Shown here: positions 1-5,257 of the stretch, piece after piece
How positions within the stretch are numbered: the stretch's first letter is position 1
Layout of the letters: every line of letters starts with the position of its first letter
Source: Candidatus Sulfotelmatobacter sp.
GTDB taxonomy: Bacteria; Acidobacteriota; Terriglobia; Terriglobales; Acidobacteriaceae
NCBI GenBank assembly: GCA_030045935.1
Contig: JASIEN010000780.1
Coordinates: 1 to 8,394 of the forward strand
DNA length: 8,394 bases
Direction of reading: 5' to 3'
The notes under the pieces: generated by a model
The model's database searches: none
The model's input: only the letters and a program-made list of their open reading frames with translations
Told to the model about the DNA's origin: nothing
Program-made: the position numbers and the translations under genes

Positions 1-83
1 ATTGCCGCGATCATCAGGATAATCGAGATTACGATCAACACTTCGATCAGCGAAAATCCCCCAAGTTTGCGAGTGCTGGTCAT
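1..83 (-). CDS. Type IV prepilin-like protein, N-terminal fragment (runs off left edge)
   Basis: Only the first 27 codons are in the window. They translate to a short basic leader (MTSTRKLGG) followed by FSLIEVLIVISIILMIAA. This is the class III prepilin signal: PilD-type cleavage is expected between G9 and F10, with the conserved glutamate at position 5 of the mature protein and a hydrophobic N-terminal helix. Such proteins are inserted in the inner membrane, processed and N-methylated by a prepilin peptidase, and assembled into type IV pili or a type II secretion pseudopilus. The ATG at 83 is chosen because it gives a typical short leader; no strong Shine-Dalgarno sequence precedes it. A sigma-54-like element lies about 33 bases upstream. 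Whether this is a major pilin, minor pilin or pseudopilin cannot be told without the C-terminal part. Confidence 0.85.
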   Translation of the reverse strand, partial: MTSTRKLGGFSLIEVLIVISIILMIAA

Positions 84-115
84 TGTTGTCAGTCTTTGCT
101 GGCTCAAAAAATAGT

Positions 116-131
116 CGCACTTTACCAGCCA
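116..131 (-). promoter_or_regulatory. Candidate sigma-54 (-24/-12) promoter of the leftmost pilin gene
   Basis: The minus strand reads TGGCTGGTAAAGTGCG, with GG and GC separated by exactly 10 bases as in -24/-12 promoters (consensus TGGCAC-N5-TTGC). The same layout, sharing TGGC and AAGTGCGA, occurs at 1536-1551 upstream of another pilin gene. The predicted start of transcription is near 105, giving a leader of about 22 bases before the ATG at 83. The -12 side (GTGC rather than TTGC) is off consensus. Pilin genes in several phyla are known to use sigma-54 with a PilR-type activator. Confidence 0.5.
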
Positions 132-148
132 AAATGCGTGGGAGATGT

Positions 149-164
149 GGTTACGCGAGTAACC
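149..164. repeat. Perfect inverted repeat GGTTAC-N4-GTAACC upstream of a pilin gene
   Basis: Six-base arms GGTTAC and GTAACC flank GCGA on the plus strand. The repeat lies about 44-59 bases upstream of the predicted start of transcription at 105. A related repeat (GTTAC-N2-GTAAC) lies upstream of the other sigma-54-like pilin promoter at 1611-1622, so this may be an activator site. As RNA it could also fold with a GNRA-like loop on the plus strand. No T-tract follows on either strand, so it is not a typical terminator. The rest of the 195-bp gap (84-278) shows no gene. Confidence 0.4.
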
Positions 165-278
165 GCGCAAACGGTCAAATTCAAATCATGGAAGTCTTGA
201 TAGGGCTGAATGCATCTACAGACCGGCGGAAAATAGACAAACGGCCGCTGCTGTTTGGCTGTTCTCGCCAATCCCCGA

Positions 279-791
279 TCAGTTCTGCGCCGGCGTCCAA
301 GCCAGGCACGCGGCATAGCCGACTGGCGGGGTGCCGAACGGGGTTTGTACGCGCAACACGCCGTCGTTCGTGGCACAGTATTCGCGAGTGCCGGTAACGT
401 TCGATAGAGGCGTAGCCGTCGTGTAGTAATTCCAGCCAGTCAGCGCCGTTCCGCCGGGGACGCCAGTAAATGTGAAACCACTCTTGCCCCTGCCGCCGCC
501 ATCGGTGGCCAGGTCGTTATCGATCAGGCAGCCGTTACCAATCGTCGGAATGCAAGGCTCGCCGTTGCCGGGATCGCCCAACTGAGCCAGCGTGGCATAA
601 CCCGCCTGCGGATAAGCGCGGTAATAAGCGGCTTCGCCGACGATGATGATGTGCTCGGAGCTGGCCGCTGATGAATCATTGGCCGCCATACGGGCGCCCA
701 GCAGGTTCGGAATCGCGATCGCTGCAATGATCAGGATGACGGCAACCACGATCAGCAGTTCAGTTAAGGAAAAGCCCGTTTGTTTCCCCAT
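279..791 (-). CDS. Type IV pilin-like protein (paralogue A, 170 aa)
   Basis: The protein begins MGKQTG followed by FSLTELLIVVAVILIIAAIA, a clear prepilin signal: cleavage is expected between G6 and F7, with the conserved Glu at mature position 5 and then the hydrophobic assembly helix (about residues 7-30). The periplasmic part has four cysteines (C80, C88, C139, C162) that could form two disulfides. It matches the next gene upstream (950-1468) over its whole length, roughly 60% identical by eye and highest in the first 70 residues, so the two are tandem duplicates. The open frame extends upstream to 977, but that would add 62 unrelated residues crossing the terminator at 898-932; the ATG at 791 gives the normal 6-residue leader. 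AGGG stands only two bases before this ATG, so translation initiation may be weak. No sigma-54-like element was found in the 792-900 gap, so expression may rely on readthrough from the upstream pilin or a promoter I cannot see. Confidence 0.9.
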   Translation of the reverse strand: MGKQTGFSLTELLIVVAVILIIAAIAIPNLLGARMAANDSSAASSEHIIIVGEAAYYRAYPQAGYATLAQLGDPGNGEPCIPTIGNGCLIDNDLATDGGGRGKSGFTFTGVPGGTALTGWNYYTTATPLSNVTGTREYCATNDGVLRVQTPFGTPPVGYAACLAWTPAQN

Positions 792-897
792 TTCCCTGCA
801 TCCCTGGCAATACATTATGATGCCAAACATCGCGAGCCGCTGGAACCACCATTTTACTTCCGAGCTGTGCGAATCGAATGCGGAGAAAATAAGGTGG

Positions 898-932
898 AAA
901 ACAAAAAGGAGCAGAGGCTGAGCCCCTGCTCC
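898..932 (-). terminator. Strong intrinsic terminator between the two pilin paralogues
   Basis: On the minus strand an 11-bp stem, GGAGCAGGGGC paired with GCCTCTGCTCC (one G-T wobble), encloses a 3-base loop and is followed directly by TTTTTGTTTT. It begins 17 bases after the stop codon of the upstream pilin gene (950). This is a textbook rho-independent terminator and should end most transcripts of that gene before the downstream paralogue. Confidence 0.93.
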
Positions 933-949
933 TTCAAACGCACTTTGAA

Positions 950-1468
950 TTACGGCTGTGGCTGATAGGCTTCGCAAGTTGCGTAAGCGCCAGGAGCGTT
1001 GCCGGCGGGCGTGGTATAACGAAGCACGCCGTCGTCAGTAGCGCAATAAACCTTCGTACCAGTCGTGCTGTTCGCGCCGTTCAGCGGAGCAGCAGTCGTG
1101 TAATAGTTGAAACCGGTTCCCAAAGCTCCACCCGGGGTCGAGGCGAAACTGTAGCCGCTCTTGCCCTGCGTGTTGCCGTTGGTCGCCAGAAAGTTATCAA
1201 TCAAGCAACCGAACGTTGTGGTAGGAATACACGGGCTGGCGTTGTTGGTTCCCAGTTCGCCCAGAGTTGCATAACCCTGAGTGGGATAAGCGCCGTAATA
1301 CCCGACTTCGCCGGCGATAATGGTGTGCTCCGAACCCGCGGCAGACGAATCGTTCGCCGCCATACGGGCACGGACCAGGTTCGGAATAGCGATAGCTGCA
1401 ATGATCAGGATGATGGCAACCACGATCAGCAGCTCGATTAGTGAAAAGCCTTTCTGTTGTTTCCGCAT
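950..1468 (-). CDS. Type IV pilin-like protein (paralogue B, 172 aa)
   Basis: The leader MRKQQKG is followed by FSLIELLIVVAIILIIAAIA: a class III prepilin signal with cleavage expected between G7 and F8, and Glu at mature position 5. A globular domain of about 140 residues follows, with cysteines C80, C88, C142 and C165 in the same places as in paralogue A, and shared blocks such as GYATLGELG, GCLIDN, NYYTTA and YCATDDGVLR. The last of these resembles the C-terminal strand seen in many acidobacterial prepilin-domain proteins (family knowledge). The ATG at 1468 is preceded by GAGGGG nine bases upstream, which decides against the longer frame starting at 1552. It has a sigma-54-like promoter (1536-1551), a hairpin at the 5' end of the predicted mRNA and a strong terminator. 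It therefore looks like a well-expressed single-gene unit, the best candidate here for a main structural pilin, though a pseudopilin role is not excluded. Confidence 0.93.
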   Translation of the reverse strand: MRKQQKGFSLIELLIVVAIILIIAAIAIPNLVRARMAANDSSAAGSEHTIIAGEVGYYGAYPTQGYATLGELGTNNASPCIPTTTFGCLIDNFLATNGNTQGKSGYSFASTPGGALGTGFNYYTTAAPLNGANSTTGTKVYCATDDGVLRYTTPAGNAPGAYATCEAYQPQP

Positions 1469-1501
1469 CTCTTTGTTCCCCTCGTAGAAGTTATTGATTT
1501 G

Positions 1502-1521
1502 CTGGTCATGGTATGACCCAG
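1502..1521 (-). promoter_or_regulatory. Hairpin at the predicted 5' end of the pilin B mRNA
   Basis: GGTCAT and ATGACC form perfect 6-bp arms around a 3-base loop. Two more pairs can form past a one-base bulge, giving about 8 bp. If transcription starts near 1525, as the sigma-54-like element predicts, this hairpin is the first structure in the mRNA, ahead of the ribosome binding site at 1478-1483. Such 5' stem-loops can stabilise abundant messages; that role is an inference. It could instead be a DNA operator. Confidence 0.4.
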
Positions 1522-1535
1522 TCGGTCTTGATGTT

Positions 1536-1551
1536 CGCACTTGCCGCGCCA
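1536..1551 (-). promoter_or_regulatory. Candidate sigma-54 (-24/-12) promoter of pilin B
   Basis: The minus strand reads TGGCGCGGCAAGTGCG, with GG-N10-GC spacing as required for sigma-54 RNA polymerase. It matches the element at 116-131 in TGGC and in AAGTGCGA, including the base after the box. The predicted start is near 1525, giving a 57-base leader before the ATG at 1468. Two independent occurrences ahead of paralogous pilin genes raise the likelihood that it is functional. The -12 side deviates from TTGC. Confidence 0.55.
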
Positions 1552-1610
1552 TAACCGCCAGTTACTTCGGTTCTCAGAGTCAGGGAGAAGACCTTTATTT
1601 TCAATAAGCT

Positions 1611-1622
1611 GTTACCAGTAAC
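1611..1622. repeat. Inverted repeat GTTAC-N2-GTAAC upstream of pilin B
   Basis: Perfect 5-base arms lie about 86-97 bases upstream of the predicted sigma-54 start at 1525, a normal distance for an enhancer-binding activator. A further GTTAC stands at 1561-1565, right behind the -24 element. The repeat resembles the GGTTAC-N4-GTAACC repeat at 149-164 ahead of the leftmost pilin gene. The spacer differs by two bases, so identity of the binding protein is not assured. Confidence 0.35.
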
Positions 1623-1652
1623 CTCATTTTAAACCTTGGCAGAAGGCCTTTC

Positions 1653-1778
1653 ATGGCAAAAAGCGTCTTTCCGATTGACAATTCGCGTCAGTTTTGGGAA
1701 CGCCCCGAAAATCCCCTTGTAGAACGTGCCCTGACGCTGGACTTGCATGTATTCTCGCAACCTGCAGAGAGAACCTGA
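1653..1778 (+). CDS. Possible small protein, 41 codons (uncertain)
   Basis: An ATG at 1653 is preceded by AGAAGG six bases upstream, a credible Shine-Dalgarno sequence, and opens a 41-codon frame ending in TGA. The predicted peptide (MAKSVFPIDNSRQFWERPEN, then 21 more residues to ...PAERT) is charged, has no membrane segment or signal peptide, and its composition is not obviously random. I do not recognise it. No convincing promoter was found in front of it. A frame this short can occur by chance, or could be the remnant of a longer gene. Confidence 0.22.
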   Translation: MAKSVFPIDNSRQFWERPENPLVERALTLDLHVFSQPAERT

Positions 1779-1901
1779 TTTGCTGACTGCCATGAGTTGA
1801 CTTCGCGCGCCATGCCCCGGTTGATTCAATCGCTCGCTCTTTATTCTTTATTGCGTTCTACATTTTTGCGCAGCCTGATTTCCGGCGCAGCCTACGTGAC
1901 T

Positions 1902-1917
1902 CATTACAAGTGTAATG
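1902..1917. promoter_or_regulatory. 16-bp palindrome CATTACA-AG-TGTAATG (candidate operator)
   Basis: Perfect 7-base arms are separated by two bases. The centre lies about 52 bases upstream of the TATAAT box of the plus-strand GT-C/TPR gene. The size and symmetry are typical of a dimeric transcription factor site. I cannot name the regulator. Confidence 0.4.
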
Positions 1918-1952
1918 GGAGGGAGATTGAGTAAGCGATCCAGCGCAAATCG

Positions 1953-1970
1953 AGAACGTATAATCGTTCT
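1953..1970 (+). promoter_or_regulatory. -10 box TATAAT inside palindrome AGAACG-N6-CGTTCT
   Basis: A consensus -10 hexamer (1959-1964) is exactly bracketed by 6-base inverted arms AGAACG and CGTTCT. Transcription would start near 1971, about 29 bases before the TTG start of the GT-C/TPR gene. There is no good -35 at 17 bp (CGATCC at 1936-1941), so the promoter may need an activator. A protein bound to the flanking arms would cover the -10 region, as repressors do. Confidence 0.5.
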
Positions 1971-1999
1971 GAAAACACCTGACAGGATTCTAATTTATC

Positions 2000-3913
2000 T
2001 TGCCCTCAGTTGCATCTGCGAAGGATGAAGATCAAGACACACCCGCTCCAAAAGCCGTGTCCCGCTTCGGGTTTCAAGCCTCCGGTCCCCGGCAGAAGCG
2101 AAGCACGATTTTATGCCTGCTGCTGATCCTGGCCACGCTGGCTTTTTACAATCCGATTATTCACAACAGCTTTACCAATTTCGACGACAACGTATATATC
2201 ACAGCGAACCCCCACGTGCGCTCGGGCCTTACTTGGTCGACAGTCAAATGGGCATTTACCAGCTTTGATGCTGCCAACTGGCACCCGCTGACCTGGCTCT
2301 CGCATGCTCTGGACTGCGAACTTTTTAAGCTGAATCCGCTCGGCCCGCACTACGTAAACGTCCTGTTCCACGCAGCCAATGCCGTGCTGCTGTTTCTTCT
2401 GCTGCAAGCCGCAACAGGAGCCACATGGCCGAGCATTTTTGTCGCCGCGCTGTTTGCGCTTCATCCCATCAATGTGGAATCGGTCGCGTGGGCCGCAGAA
2501 AGAAAAAATGTATTGAGCATGTTTTTCTTTTTGCTTGCCATGAACGCTTACCTTCCTTATGTGCGCAAGCCCGGTGCCCGACGATTGATGCCAGTGGTTG
2601 TTCTCTTCGCCATCGGATTGATGGCCAAACCTGAAATCATCACTCTGCCGTTTGTGTTGTTGCTTTGGGACTACTGGCCGTTAGGGCGCGTGACTTGGCG
2701 AGGTTCCAAGTCGCACGGCGTGTTGGAAATTCCGGCGCGCCCGTTCTCTCACCTCGTTCTCGAAAAGATTCCGCTGTTCCTGCTCTCAGCATCCAGTGCC
2801 GTGATTACGCTGCTCGCTCAAAAAAGTGGTCATGCTGTGCGGGCTGCTTCGGCTGAAGCGCGTTTTGCAAATGCCCTCGTGGCATATGCACGCTACCTGG
2901 GGAAGGCATTCTGGCCCAGCCGGCTCGCGGTCACGTATCCCCATCTTGGAGTCATGCTCCCGGCATGGCAAATCATCGGCTCGGCCGCGTTACTCGTCAT
3001 TCTCACAGGTCTGGTCCTCTATTGGCGTGAGCGCCGTTATCTCGCCGTGGGCTGGTTCTGGTTTCTGGGTACTCTGGTGCCGGTCATCGGATTGGTGCAG
3101 GTCGGCCTGCAGGCAATGGCAGACCGTTACGCCTACCTCTCGCTTATTGGCTTGTTCGTGGGCGTGACCTGGGCAGTGAGCGATTTAGCCCAACAAAGGA
3201 AGATCTCGCCGGCCTGGCTGATCGCGCCATCGCTTGCGACTCTCGCGACACTCGGAATGGCAACTTCCCGTCAGGTTGGCTACTGGCGAAACAGCGAAAC
3301 TCTCTGGAGACATACGCTCAGCGTGACGGCGGGCAACTACGCGGCTCACGACGCCCTGGGGCACGCGTTGGCCGAGCAGGGCCGGGTTGACGATGCCATT
3401 GACCAATTCAAGGCTGCACAGGCACTGAACGGCTATTCATCGTCTGGGATGGTCTGGGTAGCTAAGTACGAACTGGCGCACGACTATGTGCAGGATGCCA
3501 TTGCAGAACTGAAACAGGCGGCGAGCACAGCAGAAGACAAGAGCTCGCGCGCGCAAGCCTTGAGCTGTTTAGGCTCGGCTTATATGCAGGCACATGACGT
3601 TGCCAGCGCGAGGATGAGTTACGCTGCGGCGTTGCAACAGAATCCGGACGACCCAGGCGCGCTGATCGGGACCGGCTTGCTGGCGGAACGGGATGGAGAT
3701 AATCCGCTCGCAGTGGCCCGGCTTTCCCGAGCCACGCAGATCGAGCCCACTGACGTCGGCTATCTGTTGCTCGCGCACTCCTTGCGGCGAAGCGGCCGGG
3801 ATTCTGACGCCAACGATGCGGAAGCTCACGCAGCAAAGCTTTCCCACGATATTTCGCTGGCCCGCCAGTCTGCCTCGAAGATTCTCGAGGTCAGCGGGAT
3901 CCAGAATAATTGA
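2000..3913 (+). CDS. Polytopic GT-C-like membrane protein with C-terminal TPR domain (637 aa), candidate protein glycosyltransferase
   Basis: After a 35-residue basic N-terminus comes a first membrane helix (about 35-50), then an outside loop with FTNFDDNVY, whose adjacent aspartates D62-D63 match the acidic motif of GT-C glycosyltransferases. WHPLTW (95-99 region), HPINVESVAWAAERKNVLS (155-173) and MADRYAYLSLIG (373-384) are hallmark blocks of the bacterial 'TPR/TMTC-like' family. About ten hydrophobic segments lie between 35 and 421. Residues about 440-615 form four to five TPR-like helical hairpins (for example ALGHALAEQGRVDDAIDQF). Eukaryotic TMTC relatives are O-mannosyltransferases; bacterial members are largely uncharacterised. 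The gene is divergent from pilin genes, so a pilin-modifying role is possible but inferred. An in-frame TAA at 1991 limits the start. The TTG at 2000 has AGGA 12 bases upstream, a long spacing, so the start is not secure; a GTG at 2057 lacks any RBS. Confidence 0.85.
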   Translation: MPSVASAKDEDQDTPAPKAVSRFGFQASGPRQKRSTILCLLLILATLAFYNPIIHNSFTNFDDNVYITANPHVRSGLTWSTVKWAFTSFDAANWHPLTWLSHALDCELFKLNPLGPHYVNVLFHAANAVLLFLLLQAATGATWPSIFVAALFALHPINVESVAWAAERKNVLSMFFFLLAMNAYLPYVRKPGARRLMPVVVLFAIGLMAKPEIITLPFVLLLWDYWPLGRVTWRGSKSHGVLEIPARPFSHLVLEKIPLFLLSASSAVITLLAQKSGHAVRAASAEARFANALVAYARYLGKAFWPSRLAVTYPHLGVMLPAWQIIGSAALLVILTGLVLYWRERRYLAVGWFWFLGTLVPVIGLVQVGLQAMADRYAYLSLIGLFVGVTWAVSDLAQQRKISPAWLIAPSLATLATLGMATSRQVGYWRNSETLWRHTLSVTAGNYAAHDALGHALAEQGRVDDAIDQFKAAQALNGYSSSGMVWVAKYELAHDYVQDAIAELKQAASTAEDKSSRAQALSCLGSAYMQAHDVASARMSYAAALQQNPDDPGALIGTGLLAERDGDNPLAVARLSRATQIEPTDVGYLLLAHSLRRSGRDSDANDAEAHAAKLSHDISLARQSASKILEVSGIQNN

Positions 3914-3990
3914 CGGGCCCGACGTCTCCGGATGTCCCGCCTGGCAGCGAATTATTCCCGCCGCAGGTTACAATACGTCGGTTTCCCGCC

Positions 3991-5148
3991 ATGACCGACC
4001 TGCTAAAAACTCTGCGAATCGAGAACGAAGTTTCTCGCGCATGGACGTTACCGTCACACCTCTATATCGATCCCGAGGTTTTCGCAGCCGAAAAAGAAAA
4101 CATTTTTTCGCGAAGCTGGCAAGTGGTTGGAGATCGCGACCAGGCTGCCAAACCCGGAGACTATTTCACGGTTGAATTGAACCGCGAACCGCTGCTGCTG
4201 GTTCGCGGGCTCGACTCGAAGTTGCGCGGCTTCTATAACGTGTGCCGCCACCGGGCCGGGCCTCCGGCTGAAGGTTGCGGCTCGCGCAAGCTTTTTCGCT
4301 GTGGCTACCACGGCTGGACGTATGGCCTCGATGGTTCACTTATTTCGGCTACAGAGATGGAGGGCGTGGAAAATTTTCGGGCGGAAGATTTTGCGCTGAA
4401 GCCAGTGAAGGTCGAGGAGTGGTTTAACTTTATCTTCGTCAACATGCACGACAACTGCGCTTCATTACGCAAAAGTCTGGGCAAGATGCCTGGGCAGGCA
4501 GAAAAACTTCATATCGAAGGGCTGAAATTGTTCGAACGGCGCACCTACGACATGAAATGCAACTGGAAGACCTATGTCGATAATTATCTGGAGGGCTATC
4601 ACCTGCCCAGTGTGCATCCGGGGCTGAATCGTGAGCTTGATTACAACGCCTACGTCGTTGAGCCGCATGAAAACTACGTGCGGCAATTCAGTCCCATTCG
4701 TGGCGCGCAGCCGGGAGATACGGCTCCACGGCGCTATCAGGAAGCGCGGGAAGATCTGACCACCGACTACTTCTGGGTTTTTCCTAACTGGATGCTGAAC
4801 TGTTATCCCGATAATGTCTCGCTGAACATTGTGCTGCCGCTTGAAACTGAGCGCACTCTGGCAATCTTTGAGTGGTATTTACCCGAGGCACAGCACAGCA
4901 CGCCGGCAGCGAAGGCATCGGTCGAGTTCAGCCATCAAATTCAGGTCGAAGATGTCGCCATCTGCGAAGCCGTGCAGAAGAACCTGCGGTCGCGAAGCTA
5001 TTCTCGTGGGCGGTTCAGCGTGAAGCAGGAGCGTGGAGTTCATGCGTTTCATCGCACGTACGCCGTATGGATGAAAAAACATTCGCCGCCGAGTGCGCCG
5101 AGATCGCGGGGAAAAAGTCGGGCGTCGAGAGGGTCCGTTTCAATCTGA
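3991..5148 (+). CDS. Rieske non-heme iron oxygenase, alpha subunit (385 aa)
   Basis: Two domains are visible. The Rieske [2Fe-2S] domain has CRH (C85, H87) and CGYH (C104, H107), 16 residues apart, the standard ligand set. The catalytic domain has DNYLEGYHLPSVH, giving the mononuclear iron ligands H204 and H209, with D321 in QVEDVAICEAVQ as the likely third ligand. Such enzymes hydroxylate or demethylate substrates with O2 and electrons from a reductase; no ferredoxin or reductase gene is nearby. The closest look is to the choline monooxygenase/ring-hydroxylating alpha-subunit group; the substrate cannot be inferred. The ATG at 3991 is chosen because the residues that follow fit the family N-terminus. 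The frame is open back to a TTG at 3910 that overlaps the upstream stop, but that adds 27 unrelated residues. No clear RBS precedes 3991. It lies 77 bases after the GT-C/TPR gene and may be co-transcribed. Family-like sequence ends near HRTYAVWM (354-361); the last 20 or so residues are a basic Ser/Pro/Arg tail encoded by repeat DNA. Confidence 0.92.
   Translation: MTDLLKTLRIENEVSRAWTLPSHLYIDPEVFAAEKENIFSRSWQVVGDRDQAAKPGDYFTVELNREPLLLVRGLDSKLRGFYNVCRHRAGPPAEGCGSRKLFRCGYHGWTYGLDGSLISATEMEGVENFRAEDFALKPVKVEEWFNFIFVNMHDNCASLRKSLGKMPGQAEKLHIEGLKLFERRTYDMKCNWKTYVDNYLEGYHLPSVHPGLNRELDYNAYVVEPHENYVRQFSPIRGAQPGDTAPRRYQEAREDLTTDYFWVFPNWMLNCYPDNVSLNIVLPLETERTLAIFEWYLPEAQHSTPAAKASVEFSHQIQVEDVAICEAVQKNLRSRSYSRGRFSVKQERGVHAFHRTYAVWMKKHSPPSAPRSRGKSRASRGSVSI
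5087..5113 (+). repeat. Three tandem copies of a 9-bp motif, CGCCGAG-N2
   Basis: The copies are CGCCGAGTG, CGCCGAGAT and a degenerate CGCGGGGAA. The run resembles the GCAGAG-type short tandem repeats often found between genes in soil bacteria (recalled, not checked). Here it lies inside the 3' end of the Rieske gene and encodes its non-family tail from residue 366. Confidence 0.5.
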
Positions 5149-5160
5149 ATTCGTCGAAGC

Positions 5161-5204
5161 GGGGTGCCCACCCTTGCCGTCTTGGCAAGGATGGGAATCA
5201 CCCC
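5161..5204. repeat. Large imperfect palindrome (REP-like) between convergent genes
   Basis: Three nested arm pairs are visible: GGGGTG (5161-5166) with CACCCC (5199-5204), CCCA (5167-5170) with TGGG (5192-5195), and CCTTGCC (5172-5178) with GGCAAGG (5184-5190), enclosing a 5-base loop. There are 17 pairs, one mismatch and a 3-base bulge. The element lies between the ends of the Rieske gene (5148) and the minus-strand secreted-protein gene (5258). It has no T-tract but could act as a bidirectional barrier or 3' mRNA stabiliser. Palindromes with a CCTTGCC/GGCAAGG core recur in acidobacterial intergenic regions, as far as I recall. Confidence 0.7.
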
Positions 5205-5214
5205 ACTCAGTAGG

Positions 5215-5243
5215 GAGGCTTACATTGGGAGACGGAAAGCCTC
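5215..5243. repeat. Second inverted repeat, GAGGCTT-N15-AAGCCTC
   Basis: Perfect 7-base arms (5215-5221 and 5237-5243) lie 10 bases after the larger palindrome and 14 bases past the stop codon of the minus-strand gene. Together the two fill most of the 109-bp convergent gap. Without a T-run it is only a possible terminator. Confidence 0.45.
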
Positions 5244-5257
5244 ACCCTGCGCTCGCC

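Larger units (their letters stand above)
1469..1999. other. 531-bp divergent intergenic control region
   Basis: The gap separates the minus-strand pilin genes from the plus-strand GT-C/TPR gene. Next to the pilin gene it holds a sigma-54-like element, a leader hairpin and GTTAC/GTAAC repeats. Next to the plus-strand gene it holds a 16-bp palindrome and a TATAAT box set inside a second palindrome. The middle (about 1650-1900) shows only one weak possible ORF (1653-1778) and no recognisable RNA gene. Confidence 0.7.

Noticed and set aside
241..278. CAAAC...GTTTG inverted repeat just after pilin A as a terminator
   Set aside because: The stem is only 5 bp with a long loop and no T-tract.
792..977. 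Upstream extension of pilin A to an ATG at 977
   Set aside because: It would place 62 residues before the prepilin signal and cross a strong terminator; prepilin leaders are short.
1469..1552. Upstream extension of pilin B to 1552
   Set aside because: It crosses the candidate promoter and leader hairpin, and the internal ATG at 1468 has a good RBS and a normal 7-residue leader.
1629..1829. 66-codon minus-strand frame in the intergenic region
   Set aside because: It starts with TTG, has no RBS, shows no recognisable motif and overlaps control elements.
3910..3990. 27-codon N-terminal extension of the Rieske protein from a TTG overlapping the upstream stop
   Set aside because: The added residues are Pro-rich and unlike the family N-terminus; the ATG at 3991 fits better despite a weak RBS.
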